From NCBI GenBank assembly GCA_946619625.1, contig CAMOMF010000199.1, positions 1 to 15,467 on the forward strand: a stretch of 15,467 bases of DNA, written 5' to 3'. The notes under the pieces are model-generated. The model saw nothing but the letters and a program-made list of their open reading frames with translations, had not been told where the DNA came from and ran no database searches. Positions 1-7,922 of the stretch are shown here, in pieces; the stretch's first letter is position 1; each line of letters begins with the position of its first letter. This DNA comes from an uncultured Bacteroidales bacterium (GTDB lineage: Bacteria; Bacteroidota; Bacteroidia; Bacteroidales; Paludibacteraceae). Made by a program: the position numbers and the translations under genes.

Positions 1-1
1 C

Positions 2-2326
2 ACCATTACCGACTACGATGGATATTTCTGTATGGCGGTACATCCCGATGCCAAGTTATCGTTCTCCTTGGTGGGAATGAAGCCCGTCCTGTGTCCCGCA
101 GGAAACAACATCTATGTCGTCATGGAGGAGGACAAACAGACCCTCCACGAGGTGGTTACCACCGGTTTTGGCGTAGTCAGGGGTATCGCCTCGCTCAAGT
201 CGAGAAACACATATAGTTCTGATGAAAACGTAGCATACGAGATGGACGAGTTTGAGTTCGAAGAGGAATCGCAGACTCCCTCCCAACCGGCGGAAACGAG
301 TGCCGTCACCCTCCGCCAAGGCGACACACGGTTGGCACTCTACCTTCCCGATCTGCAGACCGATGCCAATGGGGATGTGCACGTGTCTTTCCGCTGTCCG
401 CCCGACAACACCAAGTGGCTCGTACAGGCGATGGCATGGAACGACCATTGTGTCTCCGACTACATGCAGCGCACGCTCATTGCACGCCGCACACTGATGT
501 TGCGGTTGGCACTCCCCCGCTTCATGCGCCAAGGCGACAGAATCAGCCTGCCGTGTGATATCACCAACACATCCGACTCCACCCGCCAGGTGTCGGTTAC
601 CCTTCAGGTGCGCCACGCACAAACAGACAGCCTGTTGGCTGCATACTCTGCCGACATGTCACTCCCCGCCGCTTCATCACAGACGCTGTTCTTCCCGTAC
701 CAAGCGGAGCATGCCGATGTCATCGTGCGGGCGCAGGTGCGATCCTCCGAGGGGTCGTCTGACGGAGAACAGCGGCTGCTTGCTGTTCTGCCTCTTACCG
801 AACCGGTGACCGAGGCGGTGCCATTCTACCTGCATGCCACAGACACGCTGCTCACCCTTTCGTTACCGGACCCTCCCGTTGGAGCCATGAACCGCAATGT
901 GACACTCATGTTCTGCAACGACCCCGTTGCATACACCGTGGACCAATTGCCGGATAGTGTCGATTCAACTGCCGTCACCGTACTGCAAGTAGCACACAAC
1001 CTGTACGCGCTGTCTCTTCGAAACCGGTTGTCAAAGCAGTATCCTGCACGGCTCAGCCCCGTCAATGTATCTCCGCTGCTCGACAAACTGAGTCGTTATC
1101 AGCGTCTTGGCGGCGCGTTCTCGTGGCTGCAACATGACGGCAGTTCCTCCTCTTTCTACTTGACCCTGCGCGTAGTATCACTGCTTGCCGAACTGCACGA
1201 AATGGATGCCTCTGACCCACGAATAGATGGGCACAAAACTCGCGCTGTGGCATATTTGGATAAAGAAGTCCTCCGGCGCGAAGCAGACTACCGCAAGGCA
1301 CATCACGACTCCCTGCCCGACTATTCGCAGTTCGCCCAATATGCCTGTGTAAGAGCCCTGTGCACGGAGAAAACCTCCGACGGTGTTAGTCGTATCCTTG
1401 CTGCGGCGTTGGACTCGCTCTATGCGCAGTTGAACACCTCCGAACTGACCTCTTGGCCCGTCCTCGCACTCACTTTCGAACGCGCCGGACAACACGAGCG
1501 GGCGTTGAGGATAATAAACGGACTACGCAGATACGCCACCATCGACCCCGCACACGGCATGTATTGGAACAACTTGCCCGACCGTTGGTGGTGGTATAGT
1601 CAGGCGGATCTGCAAGCCACATTCTTGTTGGCATTCAGCCGCATAGACCCACAGCCCGCAGAGGTGGAAGCATTGCGTCAGTGGCTATTCCTCAACCGGC
1701 GTGCCACCCGCTGGGGAAACTCCTCGCTCAACGCGTACGCCACTTTTGCCTTGGTGGCGGACCAACCGGGGGACATACCCTGTACTCTTGATAGTGCGTC
1801 TGTGCAGTACATGGCGCTTCCGGACTCCACGTGCACCTACACCCTGCACCATTCCGCCGGTCGTCCCGCTTGGGGCGCGCTGATGGCGTCCTACACGGCG
1901 CCGTCCGACCAACTGGCACCCTTCGCCTCCCGCGCCATCCGGATAGAGCGTCAGTACGAGCGGACAGACCATACACGTTCTGCCGGCACACCGCTCGTCA
2001 AGGGCGAAACGGTGCGCGTCACCCTACGACTCACTACCGACCGCGAAATGGATAATGTAGTGATTACTGACCGCCGCCCCGCCACCTTGGAGCCGATTGA
2101 ACTATCCGCATATGGTTGGCAGGACAATGCACTGTATTACAGAGAAGTGCGCAACGCGGATGAGGTCTTCTATGTGGAGCACCTGTCGCGCGGAACAACC
2201 GTTCTTACGTACGATTGTTATGTCAGTGCCACCGGCTCCACGCTTGCCGGACTCGCGCATGCCGTCAGCGAGATTGCGCCCGAATTTACCGCTCACACCG
2301 CCGCTACGGTTCTTGTCGCGGAATAA
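2..2326 (+). CDS. Alpha-2-macroglobulin family protein, C-terminal part (5' end outside window)
   Basis: The reading frame is open from base 2, so the first ATG at base 32 is internal and the gene is truncated by the window edge; 774 residues are visible. The first ~40 residues (ITDYDGYF, LSFSLVGMK) fit the end of a CarboxypepD_reg-like beta-sandwich, followed by EVVTTGFG, which resembles the start of a TonB-plug segment. An acidic linker (DEFEFEEE) follows, then the A2M core starting near LRQGDTRLALYLPD. The middle part, around 1040-1750, is helical and fits the alpha/alpha toroid; the C-terminus ends in the typical APEFTAHTA region. Where a thioester A2M would have a CxEQ motif, this protein reads NDPVAYTVDQLPDSVDS, with no such cysteine, as in the non-thioester Bacteroidetes group. 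It is probably an exported envelope protein; the signal peptide lies upstream and cannot be seen. Family assignment is firm; target or role is unknown. Confidence 0.87.
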   Translation, partial: TITDYDGYFCMAVHPDAKLSFSLVGMKPVLCPAGNNIYVVMEEDKQTLHEVVTTGFGVVRGIASLKSRNTYSSDENVAYEMDEFEFEEESQTPSQPAETSAVTLRQGDTRLALYLPDLQTDANGDVHVSFRCPPDNTKWLVQAMAWNDHCVSDYMQRTLIARRTLMLRLALPRFMRQGDRISLPCDITNTSDSTRQVSVTLQVRHAQTDSLLAAYSADMSLPAASSQTLFFPYQAEHADVIVRAQVRSSEGSSDGEQRLLAVLPLTEPVTEAVPFYLHATDTLLTLSLPDPPVGAMNRNVTLMFCNDPVAYTVDQLPDSVDSTAVTVLQVAHNLYALSLRNRLSKQYPARLSPVNVSPLLDKLSRYQRLGGAFSWLQHDGSSSSFYLTLRVVSLLAELHEMDASDPRIDGHKTRAVAYLDKEVLRREADYRKAHHDSLPDYSQFAQYACVRALCTEKTSDGVSRILAAALDSLYAQLNTSELTSWPVLALTFERAGQHERALRIINGLRRYATIDPAHGMYWNNLPDRWWWYSQADLQATFLLAFSRIDPQPAEVEALRQWLFLNRRATRWGNSSLNAYATFALVADQPGDIPCTLDSASVQYMALPDSTCTYTLHHSAGRPAWGALMASYTAPSDQLAPFASRAIRIERQYERTDHTRSAGTPLVKGETVRVTLRLTTDREMDNVVITDRRPATLEPIELSAYGWQDNALYYREVRNADEVFYVEHLSRGTTVLTYDCYVSATGSTLAGLAHAVSEIAPEFTAHTAATVLVAE

Positions 2327-2348
2327 CAAACCAAAAATAATAACGATA

Positions 2349-2537
2349 ATGGACACTTTACCCCAAACACCCGCCATCCTGGTTTCCACCATCAACATGT
2401 TGTTGCGGGACGAGGAGTTCGATTCCCTCGACTCCCTTTGTTACAATTTCAACCGCGAGCCGGACGAACTGACAACGTACCTCCTCACCAACGGATACCG
2501 GTACGACCCCGACCAAAAACAGTTCAAAGCCATTTGA
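2349..2537 (+). CDS. DUF4250 domain-containing small protein
   Basis: A 62-residue protein beginning at ATG 2349, 22 bp after the stop of the A2M-family gene. The sequence (TPAILVSTINMLLRDE, SLDSLCYNFN, GYRYDPDQKQF) matches my memory of the short DUF4250 family: an N-terminal PAILLSxVNxKLRD-like helix, a central LDxLC helix and a C-terminal GYxYDxxxNxF end. The whole family domain is about 55 residues, so the gene is complete. The longer frame running back to 2097 lies inside the A2M gene in another frame and is not supported. No signal peptide or membrane segment is visible, so it should be cytosolic. The fold looks like a small helical domain; function is not known. It may be co-transcribed with the A2M gene given the close spacing. 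Confidence 0.85.
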   Translation: MDTLPQTPAILVSTINMLLRDEEFDSLDSLCYNFNREPDELTTYLLTNGYRYDPDQKQFKAI

Positions 2538-2584
2538 ACCGATAATCCTTATTATTTGCCTTCTAAGACGACAAAGTGCAACCA

Positions 2585-2599
2585 CCGACACCCTGTCGG
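2585..2599. other. Short perfect hairpin CCGACA-ccc-TGTCGG
   Basis: Six-base perfect arms with a 3-nt loop, 47 bp after the DUF4250 stop. It is not directly followed by a T-run; a T7 run comes about 30 bp later (2628-2633 region) after GGGCG. It may help end transcription of the A2M/DUF4250 unit, but this is weak. The rest of 2538-2751 holds a second hairpin and the gyrB promoter; no gene is seen. Confidence 0.35.
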
Positions 2600-2643
2600 C
2601 GTTTACAGAAAAGGCGCAAAAGGGCGTTTTTTTGACATCTAAG

Positions 2644-2664
2644 CCACTTTTGCGAAAAAAGTGG
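2644..2664. other. Hairpin CCACTTTT-gcgaa-AAAAGTGG just upstream of gyrB promoter
   Basis: Perfect 8-bp arms around a 5-nt loop, ending 9 bp before the -33 element of the gyrB promoter. There is no T-run after it on the plus strand. It could be the tail of a terminator for upstream transcription or a regulatory palindrome next to the promoter; the sequence cannot decide between these. Confidence 0.45.
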
Positions 2665-2672
2665 GGCAATTA

Positions 2673-2704
2673 TTTGCTCATGTCCAAAAAAAGCAGTAAA
2701 TTTG
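2673..2704 (+). promoter_or_regulatory. Bacteroidetes-type promoter for gyrB
   Basis: TTTG at 2673-2676 (-33 element) and TAAATTTG at 2697-2704 (-7 element, consensus TAnnTTTG) are separated by 20 nt, the spacing expected for the Bacteroidetes primary sigma factor. The gyrB ATG is 47 nt after the -7 box, leaving a leader of about 40 nt. Confidence 0.8.
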
Positions 2705-2751
2705 CAACGAAATTAAAAAATCAACCGGACTAAACAGAAAGCAATAAAATA

Positions 2752-4761
2752 ATGGCAGAACAAGAAAATTATGGTGCCGAGAGTATTCAAGTGCTCGAAG
2801 GCTTGGAGGCCGTGCGTAAAAGACCGGCCATGTATATTGGTGACATTTCCGTAAAGGGTTTGCACCATTTGGTTTATGAGGTAGTGGACAACTCTATCGA
2901 CGAAGCGCTCGCGGGGTTCTGCAACCATATTGAAGTCACTATCAACGAGGATAATAGCATCACCGTACAGGATAATGGTCGTGGTATTCCGGTGGACGAA
3001 CACCCCAAGGAGCACCGCTCGGCATTGGAAGTGGTAATGACCGTACTGCATGCCGGCGGTAAGTTCAACAAAAACAGTTACAAGGTCTCCGGCGGTCTGC
3101 ACGGCGTGGGTGTCAGTTGCGTCAATGCGCTCTCCAACCACCTCAAGGTCACCGTGCGCCGCGACGGCAATGTCTATCAACAGGAATACGCCAAGGGCAA
3201 ACCGCTGTTCCCCGTCACCGTCACCGGTCATTACATCGAGGAGGAAGAGGGCACCGGCACACGCGTGCAGTTCTGGCCCGATGACACTATCTTTACTGAG
3301 ACCGTGTACCAATGGAGCCGCCTCGCAGACCGTATGCGCGAGTTGGCTTTCCTCAACGCAGGTGTACGTATCACCCTGACTGACAAGCGAGAAGCGGCAC
3401 AGCCCTTCATCGACGAGGATGGCAAACAGACCATGCCCGATTTCCCATACAAGCGTGAGATATATTATTCTGAGAAGGGACTCTCCGAGTTCGTGCGTTA
3501 TATCGACCAGACCCGCACCCCGCTCATTTCGGATGTGATTCACCTCAACACCGACAAGTACGGCACACCCGTCGAGGTCGCTATGATATACAACACCGAT
3601 TTCAACGAGAACGTACACTCCTACGTAAACAATATCAACACCATCGAAGGAGGTACACATGTGGCTGGTTTCCGCGCGGCACTCACACGCGTCATGAACA
3701 AGTACGCCGAGGAAAGCAAACTCCTCGAAAAAGCCAAACTACGCGACAAAGAGGGCAAGTCCACCATCGACCCCAACGATTTCCGCGAAGGGCTCACGGC
3801 TGTCATCTCCATCAAAGTGGCTGAACCTCAGTTCGAGGGACAGACCAAGACCAAACTCGGCAACTCCGAAGTGATGGGAATAGTCAACCAGGCGGTCAGC
3901 GAGGCACTCACCAACTATCTGGAGGAACACCCCGACGATGCACGCAGGATTGTGGAGAAAGTCATACTTGCTGCACAGGCACGAATCGCCGCACGCAATG
4001 CACGACTGAACGTACAGCGCAAATCACCCCTCAGCGGGGGCGGACTGCCCGGCAAACTGGCAGACTGTGAGAGCAAAGACCCCGCCGAGTGCGAACTTTT
4101 CCTCGTCGAGGGTGACTCCGCAGGCGGTACTGCCAAGACCGGACGCGACCGTTTCCACCAAGCCATTCTGCCGCTGCGCGGTAAGATCCTCAACGTCGAG
4201 AAAGCCATGGAGCACAAAGTGTTCGAGAGCGAGGAAATACGCAATATCTTTACTGCATTGGGCGTGACCATCGGCACTCCCGAAGACCCCAAAGCGCTCA
4301 ACCTCAGCCGCATTCGTTATCACAAGGTCATCATCATGGCGGATGCCGACGTGGACGGTGCACACATCGCCACGCTGATTATCACTTTCTTCTTCCGTCA
4401 CATGAAGGCGGTCATCGACGCCGGGCACCTCTACATCGCCATGGCGCCGCTATACAAGTGCTCTAAAGGCAATTACAGCGAGTACTGCTGGAACGACCAG
4501 CAGCGTCATGACTTCATCCTCCGATACGGTGGCGGTGACGAGAAACTGATCAAAACGCAGCGATACAAAGGTCTCGGTGAGATGTCCGACGAACAACTGT
4601 GGGAAACCACCATGGACCCCGAGCGCCGCATGCTCAAACAGGTCACCATCGAGAACGCCGCCGAGGCGGACCGCACCATCGCCATGCTCATGGGCGACGA
4701 CGTGGCACCACGACGCGAGTTCATCGAACAGAACGCCACCTACGCCAAGATTGACGCTTAA
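2752..4761 (+). CDS. gyrB: DNA gyrase subunit B
   Basis: Type IIA topoisomerase ATPase subunit that works with GyrA to introduce negative supercoils. 669 residues, near the usual Bacteroidetes GyrB length. GHKL ATPase domain: E43 and N47 in YEVVDNSIDEA (catalytic and Mg-binding), D74 in QDNGRGIP, and the glycine-rich lid in GGLHGVGVSCVNALS. The transducer follows, then the Toprim domain with EGDSAGG (E453-G459) and the DADVDG acidic motif (D531, D533, D535), and the C-terminal QRYKGLGEM region. ParE is the alternative paralogue, but the start (ESIQVLEGLEAVRKRPAMYIGD) and the LRGKILNVEKA segment are GyrB-like in this phylum. ATG 2752 is chosen because it sits 47 nt behind a good promoter and gives the conserved N-terminus. 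No defects seen. Confidence 0.96.
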   Translation: MAEQENYGAESIQVLEGLEAVRKRPAMYIGDISVKGLHHLVYEVVDNSIDEALAGFCNHIEVTINEDNSITVQDNGRGIPVDEHPKEHRSALEVVMTVLHAGGKFNKNSYKVSGGLHGVGVSCVNALSNHLKVTVRRDGNVYQQEYAKGKPLFPVTVTGHYIEEEEGTGTRVQFWPDDTIFTETVYQWSRLADRMRELAFLNAGVRITLTDKREAAQPFIDEDGKQTMPDFPYKREIYYSEKGLSEFVRYIDQTRTPLISDVIHLNTDKYGTPVEVAMIYNTDFNENVHSYVNNINTIEGGTHVAGFRAALTRVMNKYAEESKLLEKAKLRDKEGKSTIDPNDFREGLTAVISIKVAEPQFEGQTKTKLGNSEVMGIVNQAVSEALTNYLEEHPDDARRIVEKVILAAQARIAARNARLNVQRKSPLSGGGLPGKLADCESKDPAECELFLVEGDSAGGTAKTGRDRFHQAILPLRGKILNVEKAMEHKVFESEEIRNIFTALGVTIGTPEDPKALNLSRIRYHKVIIMADADVDGAHIATLIITFFFRHMKAVIDAGHLYIAMAPLYKCSKGNYSEYCWNDQQRHDFILRYGGGDEKLIKTQRYKGLGEMSDEQLWETTMDPERRMLKQVTIENAAEADRTIAMLMGDDVAPRREFIEQNATYAKIDA

Positions 4762-4780
4762 CGGTCGAATTCTCCCAATA

Positions 4781-4812
4781 ACGACATTACGAAATCACGA
4801 ATCAACGAAACA
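4781..4812 (+). repeat. Four 8-bp units (ACGANNNN) in leader of the GH16-like gene
   Basis: Units ACGACATT, ACGAAATC, ACGAATCA and ACGAAACA lie end to end with exact 8-bp period, 10 bp before the ATG at 4822. They make up most of the 60-bp gap after gyrB; no promoter match is seen there. Confidence 0.7.
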
Positions 4813-4821
4813 ATAATTATT

Positions 4822-6009
4822 ATGAATCTATTCTTCCTTCGCCTGACAGGCAAACTTCTGTCCACTGAGCGCTTCGAGAAACATATCCGTTCACTTCTCA
4901 GCGATGCCAAACGTTACCGCGAAATTGAGCAATCTGACGCCTTCAAGGAGTTTGAACAACTGCGTCAAATCACCACTGACGACAAGTTCCTCGCCAAAAA
5001 ACAAGAATATACCACCTGCAAATACAAAGACACCGATTATTACCGGAAGACTGCCGAACTCGGCCAACTCCGCAAGGACAAGGACGTACGTGCCTACCTC
5101 GCCTGCAAGACCGAGGACGAGCGCAACAAGTTCGCAGGCAATATCTCTGTGAAACGTTACTTGCGCCTTGATGAGGAAACCTCCGCTCCCGAGTTCAAGC
5201 AGAAAAACGCTTTCTGGGCAGATCCCAACCGCTGGGCAAACAGCGAGCGCGGCAAACAGGAAAAGCGGTTCGAGGAACTGAAAAAATCACCCGACATCCG
5301 GTTCTACCTCAATGCCAACAAACGCCGAATCGAAGAAATGGAGAGTTGGAAAGAAACGTTCAAAGCACCTTTCCACGATCCCGACCTCAAGAAGAACGGT
5401 TTCCAAGCCGGGTTCTGGTTCAAACAACCCGAACTCAAGCGCCATTTCTCCTACAAGGAGGAGGCGCAGGCGTACATGGGCGAACAGAACGTCAATTTGC
5501 AGAACGATATCCTCTCCATCGTCACGCGCAAAGAGCACGTCACCGCTCCCGCCTGGGACGAGAAAAAAGGGTTCACCATGCACAATTTTGACTACACCTC
5601 CGCCATCATCAATACAGGCGACACCTTCAGCCAGGCCATCGGACTGTTCATGGCGAAAGTGCGCGCTACCGGTCGTTGCCATAGTGCAATCTACCTGGCG
5701 GGTGAGAACCGGTTCCCCCTCATCGAACTCTACCACTACGACGGACGTCACATCAACGTGGGTATTACCGACAAAAATGGTAAGAAAGAGCAAGTCCTGC
5801 GCGGTATTCGTCCGGGCAACTGGTATGTAATGTCCGTGGCTGTCAACCGGCAGGAAATTATCTGGATGGTCAACGAGGTGGAGGTCTTCCGATGCGTCAA
5901 TCCGCTGCCAGGACAGAAACTGTACTTCTCATGCCAGTCGTTTGCACCGGTGAAGAAAGCCGCCGAGGGACGTCTCGACATCGCATGGGTACGAGCCTTT
6001 GAAAGATAA
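4822..6009 (+). CDS. Protein with N-terminal charged helical repeats and C-terminal GH16/concanavalin A-like domain, catalytic motif not conserved
   Basis: 395 residues with no signal peptide. Residues ~14-170 are highly charged and predicted helical, with degenerate repeats of the type Y-R-x-x-x-E-L-x-x-L/S-x-D (near 32-48 YREIEQSDAFKEFEQLR, 74-93 YRKTAELGQLRKDKDVRAYL, and KRFEELKKSPDIRFYL). From about W176 the protein reads like the start of a jelly-roll domain, with YTSAIINTGDTF, IGLFMAKVRATG and WYVMSVAVNRQEIIWMVNEVEVF matching the GH16/LamG sandwich. The place of the GH16 ExDxxE triad reads PLIELYHYDG (299-308), so the catalytic acids appear lost. I recall Bacteroidetes proteins of this layout, labelled family 16-like, but no tested function. 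Probably a cytosolic carbohydrate- or protein-binding protein. It follows gyrB by 60 bp and may share its transcript. Confidence 0.75.
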   Translation: MNLFFLRLTGKLLSTERFEKHIRSLLSDAKRYREIEQSDAFKEFEQLRQITTDDKFLAKKQEYTTCKYKDTDYYRKTAELGQLRKDKDVRAYLACKTEDERNKFAGNISVKRYLRLDEETSAPEFKQKNAFWADPNRWANSERGKQEKRFEELKKSPDIRFYLNANKRRIEEMESWKETFKAPFHDPDLKKNGFQAGFWFKQPELKRHFSYKEEAQAYMGEQNVNLQNDILSIVTRKEHVTAPAWDEKKGFTMHNFDYTSAIINTGDTFSQAIGLFMAKVRATGRCHSAIYLAGENRFPLIELYHYDGRHINVGITDKNGKKEQVLRGIRPGNWYVMSVAVNRQEIIWMVNEVEVFRCVNPLPGQKLYFSCQSFAPVKKAAEGRLDIAWVRAFER

Positions 6010-6066
6010 CCCCCACCCATCCGCTTCCGGCTCAGCAGCGTTTCATCAGACGTTACATATGTCTGA

Positions 6067-6106
6067 ACTCCTGCACTCCTGTAACTCCTGTAATCCTGTA
6101 CTCCTA
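6067..6106 (+). repeat. Five short tandem units (ACTCCTG-type, 7-9 bp) directly before kdsA
   Basis: Units ACTCCTGC, ACTCCTGTA, ACTCCTGTA, ATCCTGT and ACTCCTA run to within 1 base of the kdsA ATG. The first 14 nt (ACTCCTGCACTCCT) occur again at 10800-10813 inside namZ. The remaining part of 6010-6066 has no gene or clear promoter. Confidence 0.75.
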
Positions 6107-6107
6107 A

Positions 6108-6911
6108 ATGAACTACAACCGTCAACACAGCAGATTTTTTCTCATCGCCGGCCCATGCGCCATTGAGAATCGACAAATGGTACTCGCCACAGCGGCAGAG
6201 TTGCAACGTGTTTGCTCCGATCTGGACATTGACCTCATCTTCAAGTCCTCTTTCGACAAGGCAAACCGCACCAACGTCTCCGCACGAGGTATAGGCATGA
6301 AGGACGGACTGGCAATCCTCGCCGAGGTCAAACACTCGCTGGGATTGCCCATCCTTACCGACGTGCACGAGTCATGGCAATGCGAGGAAGTGGCAAAAGT
6401 CGCGGATATCCTGCAGATTCCCGCTTTCCTCTCACGACAAACCGACCTCATTCAGGCTGCGGCACGCACTGGGCGCGTTGTGAACGTCAAAAAAGGGCAG
6501 TTCATGGCGCCCTGGGACATGCAGGGCGTTATCAACAAAGTGCGCGAAGCCGGCTCCGAACAGGTCCTGCTCACCGAGCGCGGATCATCCTTCGGATACG
6601 GCAACCTCGTGGTGGACATGACCGCCTTGGTGGAAATGCGCCGTCTGGGCAAGCCCGTTGTCTTCGACGCCACGCACAGTGTACAGAAACCCTCGTCGCA
6701 GGCGGGCATCACCGGCGGCAACCGCGAGATGGTACCCTACTTGATGCGGGCCGCTCTCGCGGTGGGCATTGACGGACTGTTCCTCGAGGTGCACCCCGAC
6801 CCGCCACACGCTATATCCGACGCTGCCAACCAATTGTACCTGAGCGACGTACGCTCGATTTTGGAGCAGGCAGTCGCCATCGATGACGTGGTAAAAAACT
6901 TGAAATTATGA
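6108..6911 (+). CDS. kdsA: 3-deoxy-8-phosphooctulonate synthase (Kdo8P synthase), metal-dependent class
   Basis: Condenses phosphoenolpyruvate with arabinose-5-phosphate to Kdo-8-phosphate, the first committed step of Kdo synthesis for lipid A inner core; cytosolic. 267 residues, TIM barrel. Signature segments are IAGPCAIE, KSSFDKANR, LTDVHES, VNVKKGQFMAPWDM, TERGSSFGYGNLVVDM and FDATHSVQKP. C17 in AGPCAIE, H190, E227 and D238 have the same mutual spacing (within one residue) as the metal ligands Cys11, His185, Glu222 and Asp233 of the Aquifex aeolicus enzyme, so this is the metal-dependent class, not the E. coli type with Asn at the cysteine position. The stop overlaps the kdsD start by 4 bp (ATGA), so the two are translationally coupled. 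The start at 6108 follows a tandem-repeat leader; no Shine-Dalgarno motif is seen. Confidence 0.96.
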   Translation: MNYNRQHSRFFLIAGPCAIENRQMVLATAAELQRVCSDLDIDLIFKSSFDKANRTNVSARGIGMKDGLAILAEVKHSLGLPILTDVHESWQCEEVAKVADILQIPAFLSRQTDLIQAAARTGRVVNVKKGQFMAPWDMQGVINKVREAGSEQVLLTERGSSFGYGNLVVDMTALVEMRRLGKPVVFDATHSVQKPSSQAGITGGNREMVPYLMRAALAVGIDGLFLEVHPDPPHAISDAANQLYLSDVRSILEQAVAIDDVVKNLKL

Positions 6912-7864
6912 ACTATTCCGATAGAGCAAAAGAAATCTTTCAACAAGAAATAAACGAGTTGCAACGCCTCAGCGACACCATCAACAGCGACTTCGATGCG
7001 GTGGTGCAAACCATCTTGGCGTGCAAGGGAAAACTCGTTCTCATGGGTATTGGCAAAACCGGCATTATCGCACACAAAATAGCCTCCTCGCTTGCCTCTA
7101 CAGGCACACCCGCTGTCTTTGTGAATGCTGCCGAGGCGATGCACGGCGACCTCGGAATCATTGCGCCCCAGGACATCGCGCTCCTTGTCAGTAACAGTGG
7201 CGAGACCAGCGAAATACTGAATGTGTTGGCACCAATCCGCCGCATCGGTTGCAAGCTCATTGCCCTCACCGGCAACCCCCTCTCACCGCTCGCCAAGGAT
7301 TGCGACCTCGTCCTCTCCGTACATGTGGACCGCGAGGCTTGTCCACTCGGACTGGCACCCACCTCTTCCACTACCGCCACACTCGTCATGGGCGATGCGC
7401 TCATGGTTTGCCTCATGGAGCAGCGACATTTCAAGGCGGAGAACTTCTCACTCTACCACCCGGGTGGTGCGCTCGGCAGACAACTGCTCGGAAAGGTCAA
7501 GAACCGCATGTCCCGAAACGTTCCGCGCGTGCAGAAAGATGCCACCTTCAGGCAAATAGTCAACGAGGTGTCTGACAAACATATGGGCACCACTTTCGTT
7601 TACGATGCCGACCAACCCGTAGGCATTATCACCGACGGTGACATCCGCCGCACTATCCAACGGTTTGAGAACCCCGACAGCGTACGGGCGGGCGATATCA
7701 TGTCCCGCAACTACAAGCATGTGGCGCAGGATGCCCTCCTTACCGACGCGCTGCAACTGCTCGACAAGTACAACATCACCACATTGGCAGTCACTTCCCG
7801 GGACAACTCCGACGATATCATTGGTATCCTCTCCATCCACCATATCATCGACTTCGTCAACTAA
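6908..7864 (+). CDS. kdsD: D-arabinose-5-phosphate isomerase (KpsF/GutQ family)
   Basis: Interconverts ribulose-5-phosphate and arabinose-5-phosphate, supplying the substrate of the KdsA enzyme encoded immediately upstream. 318 residues: SIS sugar-isomerase domain at ~10-190 and two CBS domains at ~205-262 and ~270-318. The residues equivalent to E. coli KdsD K59, H88, E111 and H193 are present as K50 (GIGKTG), H79 (AEAMHGDLG), E102 (NSGETSE) and H184 (LYHPGGALG), all with the same offset of nine. The CBS pair is usual in this family and may sense nucleotides or pathway products. Start ATG 6908 is fixed by the 4-bp overlap with kdsA. Transcription ends at the hairpin about 25 bp beyond the stop. 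The symbol kdsD is chosen because of the kdsA linkage; gutQ or kpsF are only names for the same activity. Confidence 0.94.
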   Translation: MNYSDRAKEIFQQEINELQRLSDTINSDFDAVVQTILACKGKLVLMGIGKTGIIAHKIASSLASTGTPAVFVNAAEAMHGDLGIIAPQDIALLVSNSGETSEILNVLAPIRRIGCKLIALTGNPLSPLAKDCDLVLSVHVDREACPLGLAPTSSTTATLVMGDALMVCLMEQRHFKAENFSLYHPGGALGRQLLGKVKNRMSRNVPRVQKDATFRQIVNEVSDKHMGTTFVYDADQPVGIITDGDIRRTIQRFENPDSVRAGDIMSRNYKHVAQDALLTDALQLLDKYNITTLAVTSRDNSDDIIGILSIHHIIDFVN

Positions 7865-7886
7865 AATAAACGATTCTATGAACACA

Positions 7887-7918
7887 AAACACCCTCTCCG
7901 TTTTCGGGGAGGGTGTTT
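7887..7918. terminator. Bidirectional intrinsic terminator between convergent kdsD and symporter genes
   Basis: Arms AAACACCCTCTCCG and CGGGGAGGGTGTTT form a 14-bp stem (one G-U wobble) with a TTTT loop. It lies between the stop codons of two converging genes, 22 bp after kdsD and 4 bp from the symporter stop at 7923. T-rich sequence follows on the plus side (TTTCTTCTT) and A-rich sequence precedes the stem, so it can serve both directions. Confidence 0.88.
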
Positions 7919-7922
7919 CTTC

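Noticed and set aside
2644..2664. Clear intrinsic terminator before gyrB
   Set aside because: Good stem but no T-run after it on the plus strand, so it is listed only as a hairpin.
2713..3660. Long minus-strand frame of 315 codons
   Set aside because: Lies antisense to gyrB, which has full motif support; the antisense product has no recognisable domain.
4822..6009. Active GH16 glycosidase
   Set aside because: The ExDxxE catalytic motif is not present and there is no export signal.
6054..6061. TACATATG as a -7 box for kdsA
   Set aside because: One mismatch to TAnnTTTG and no TTG at 19-20 nt upstream.
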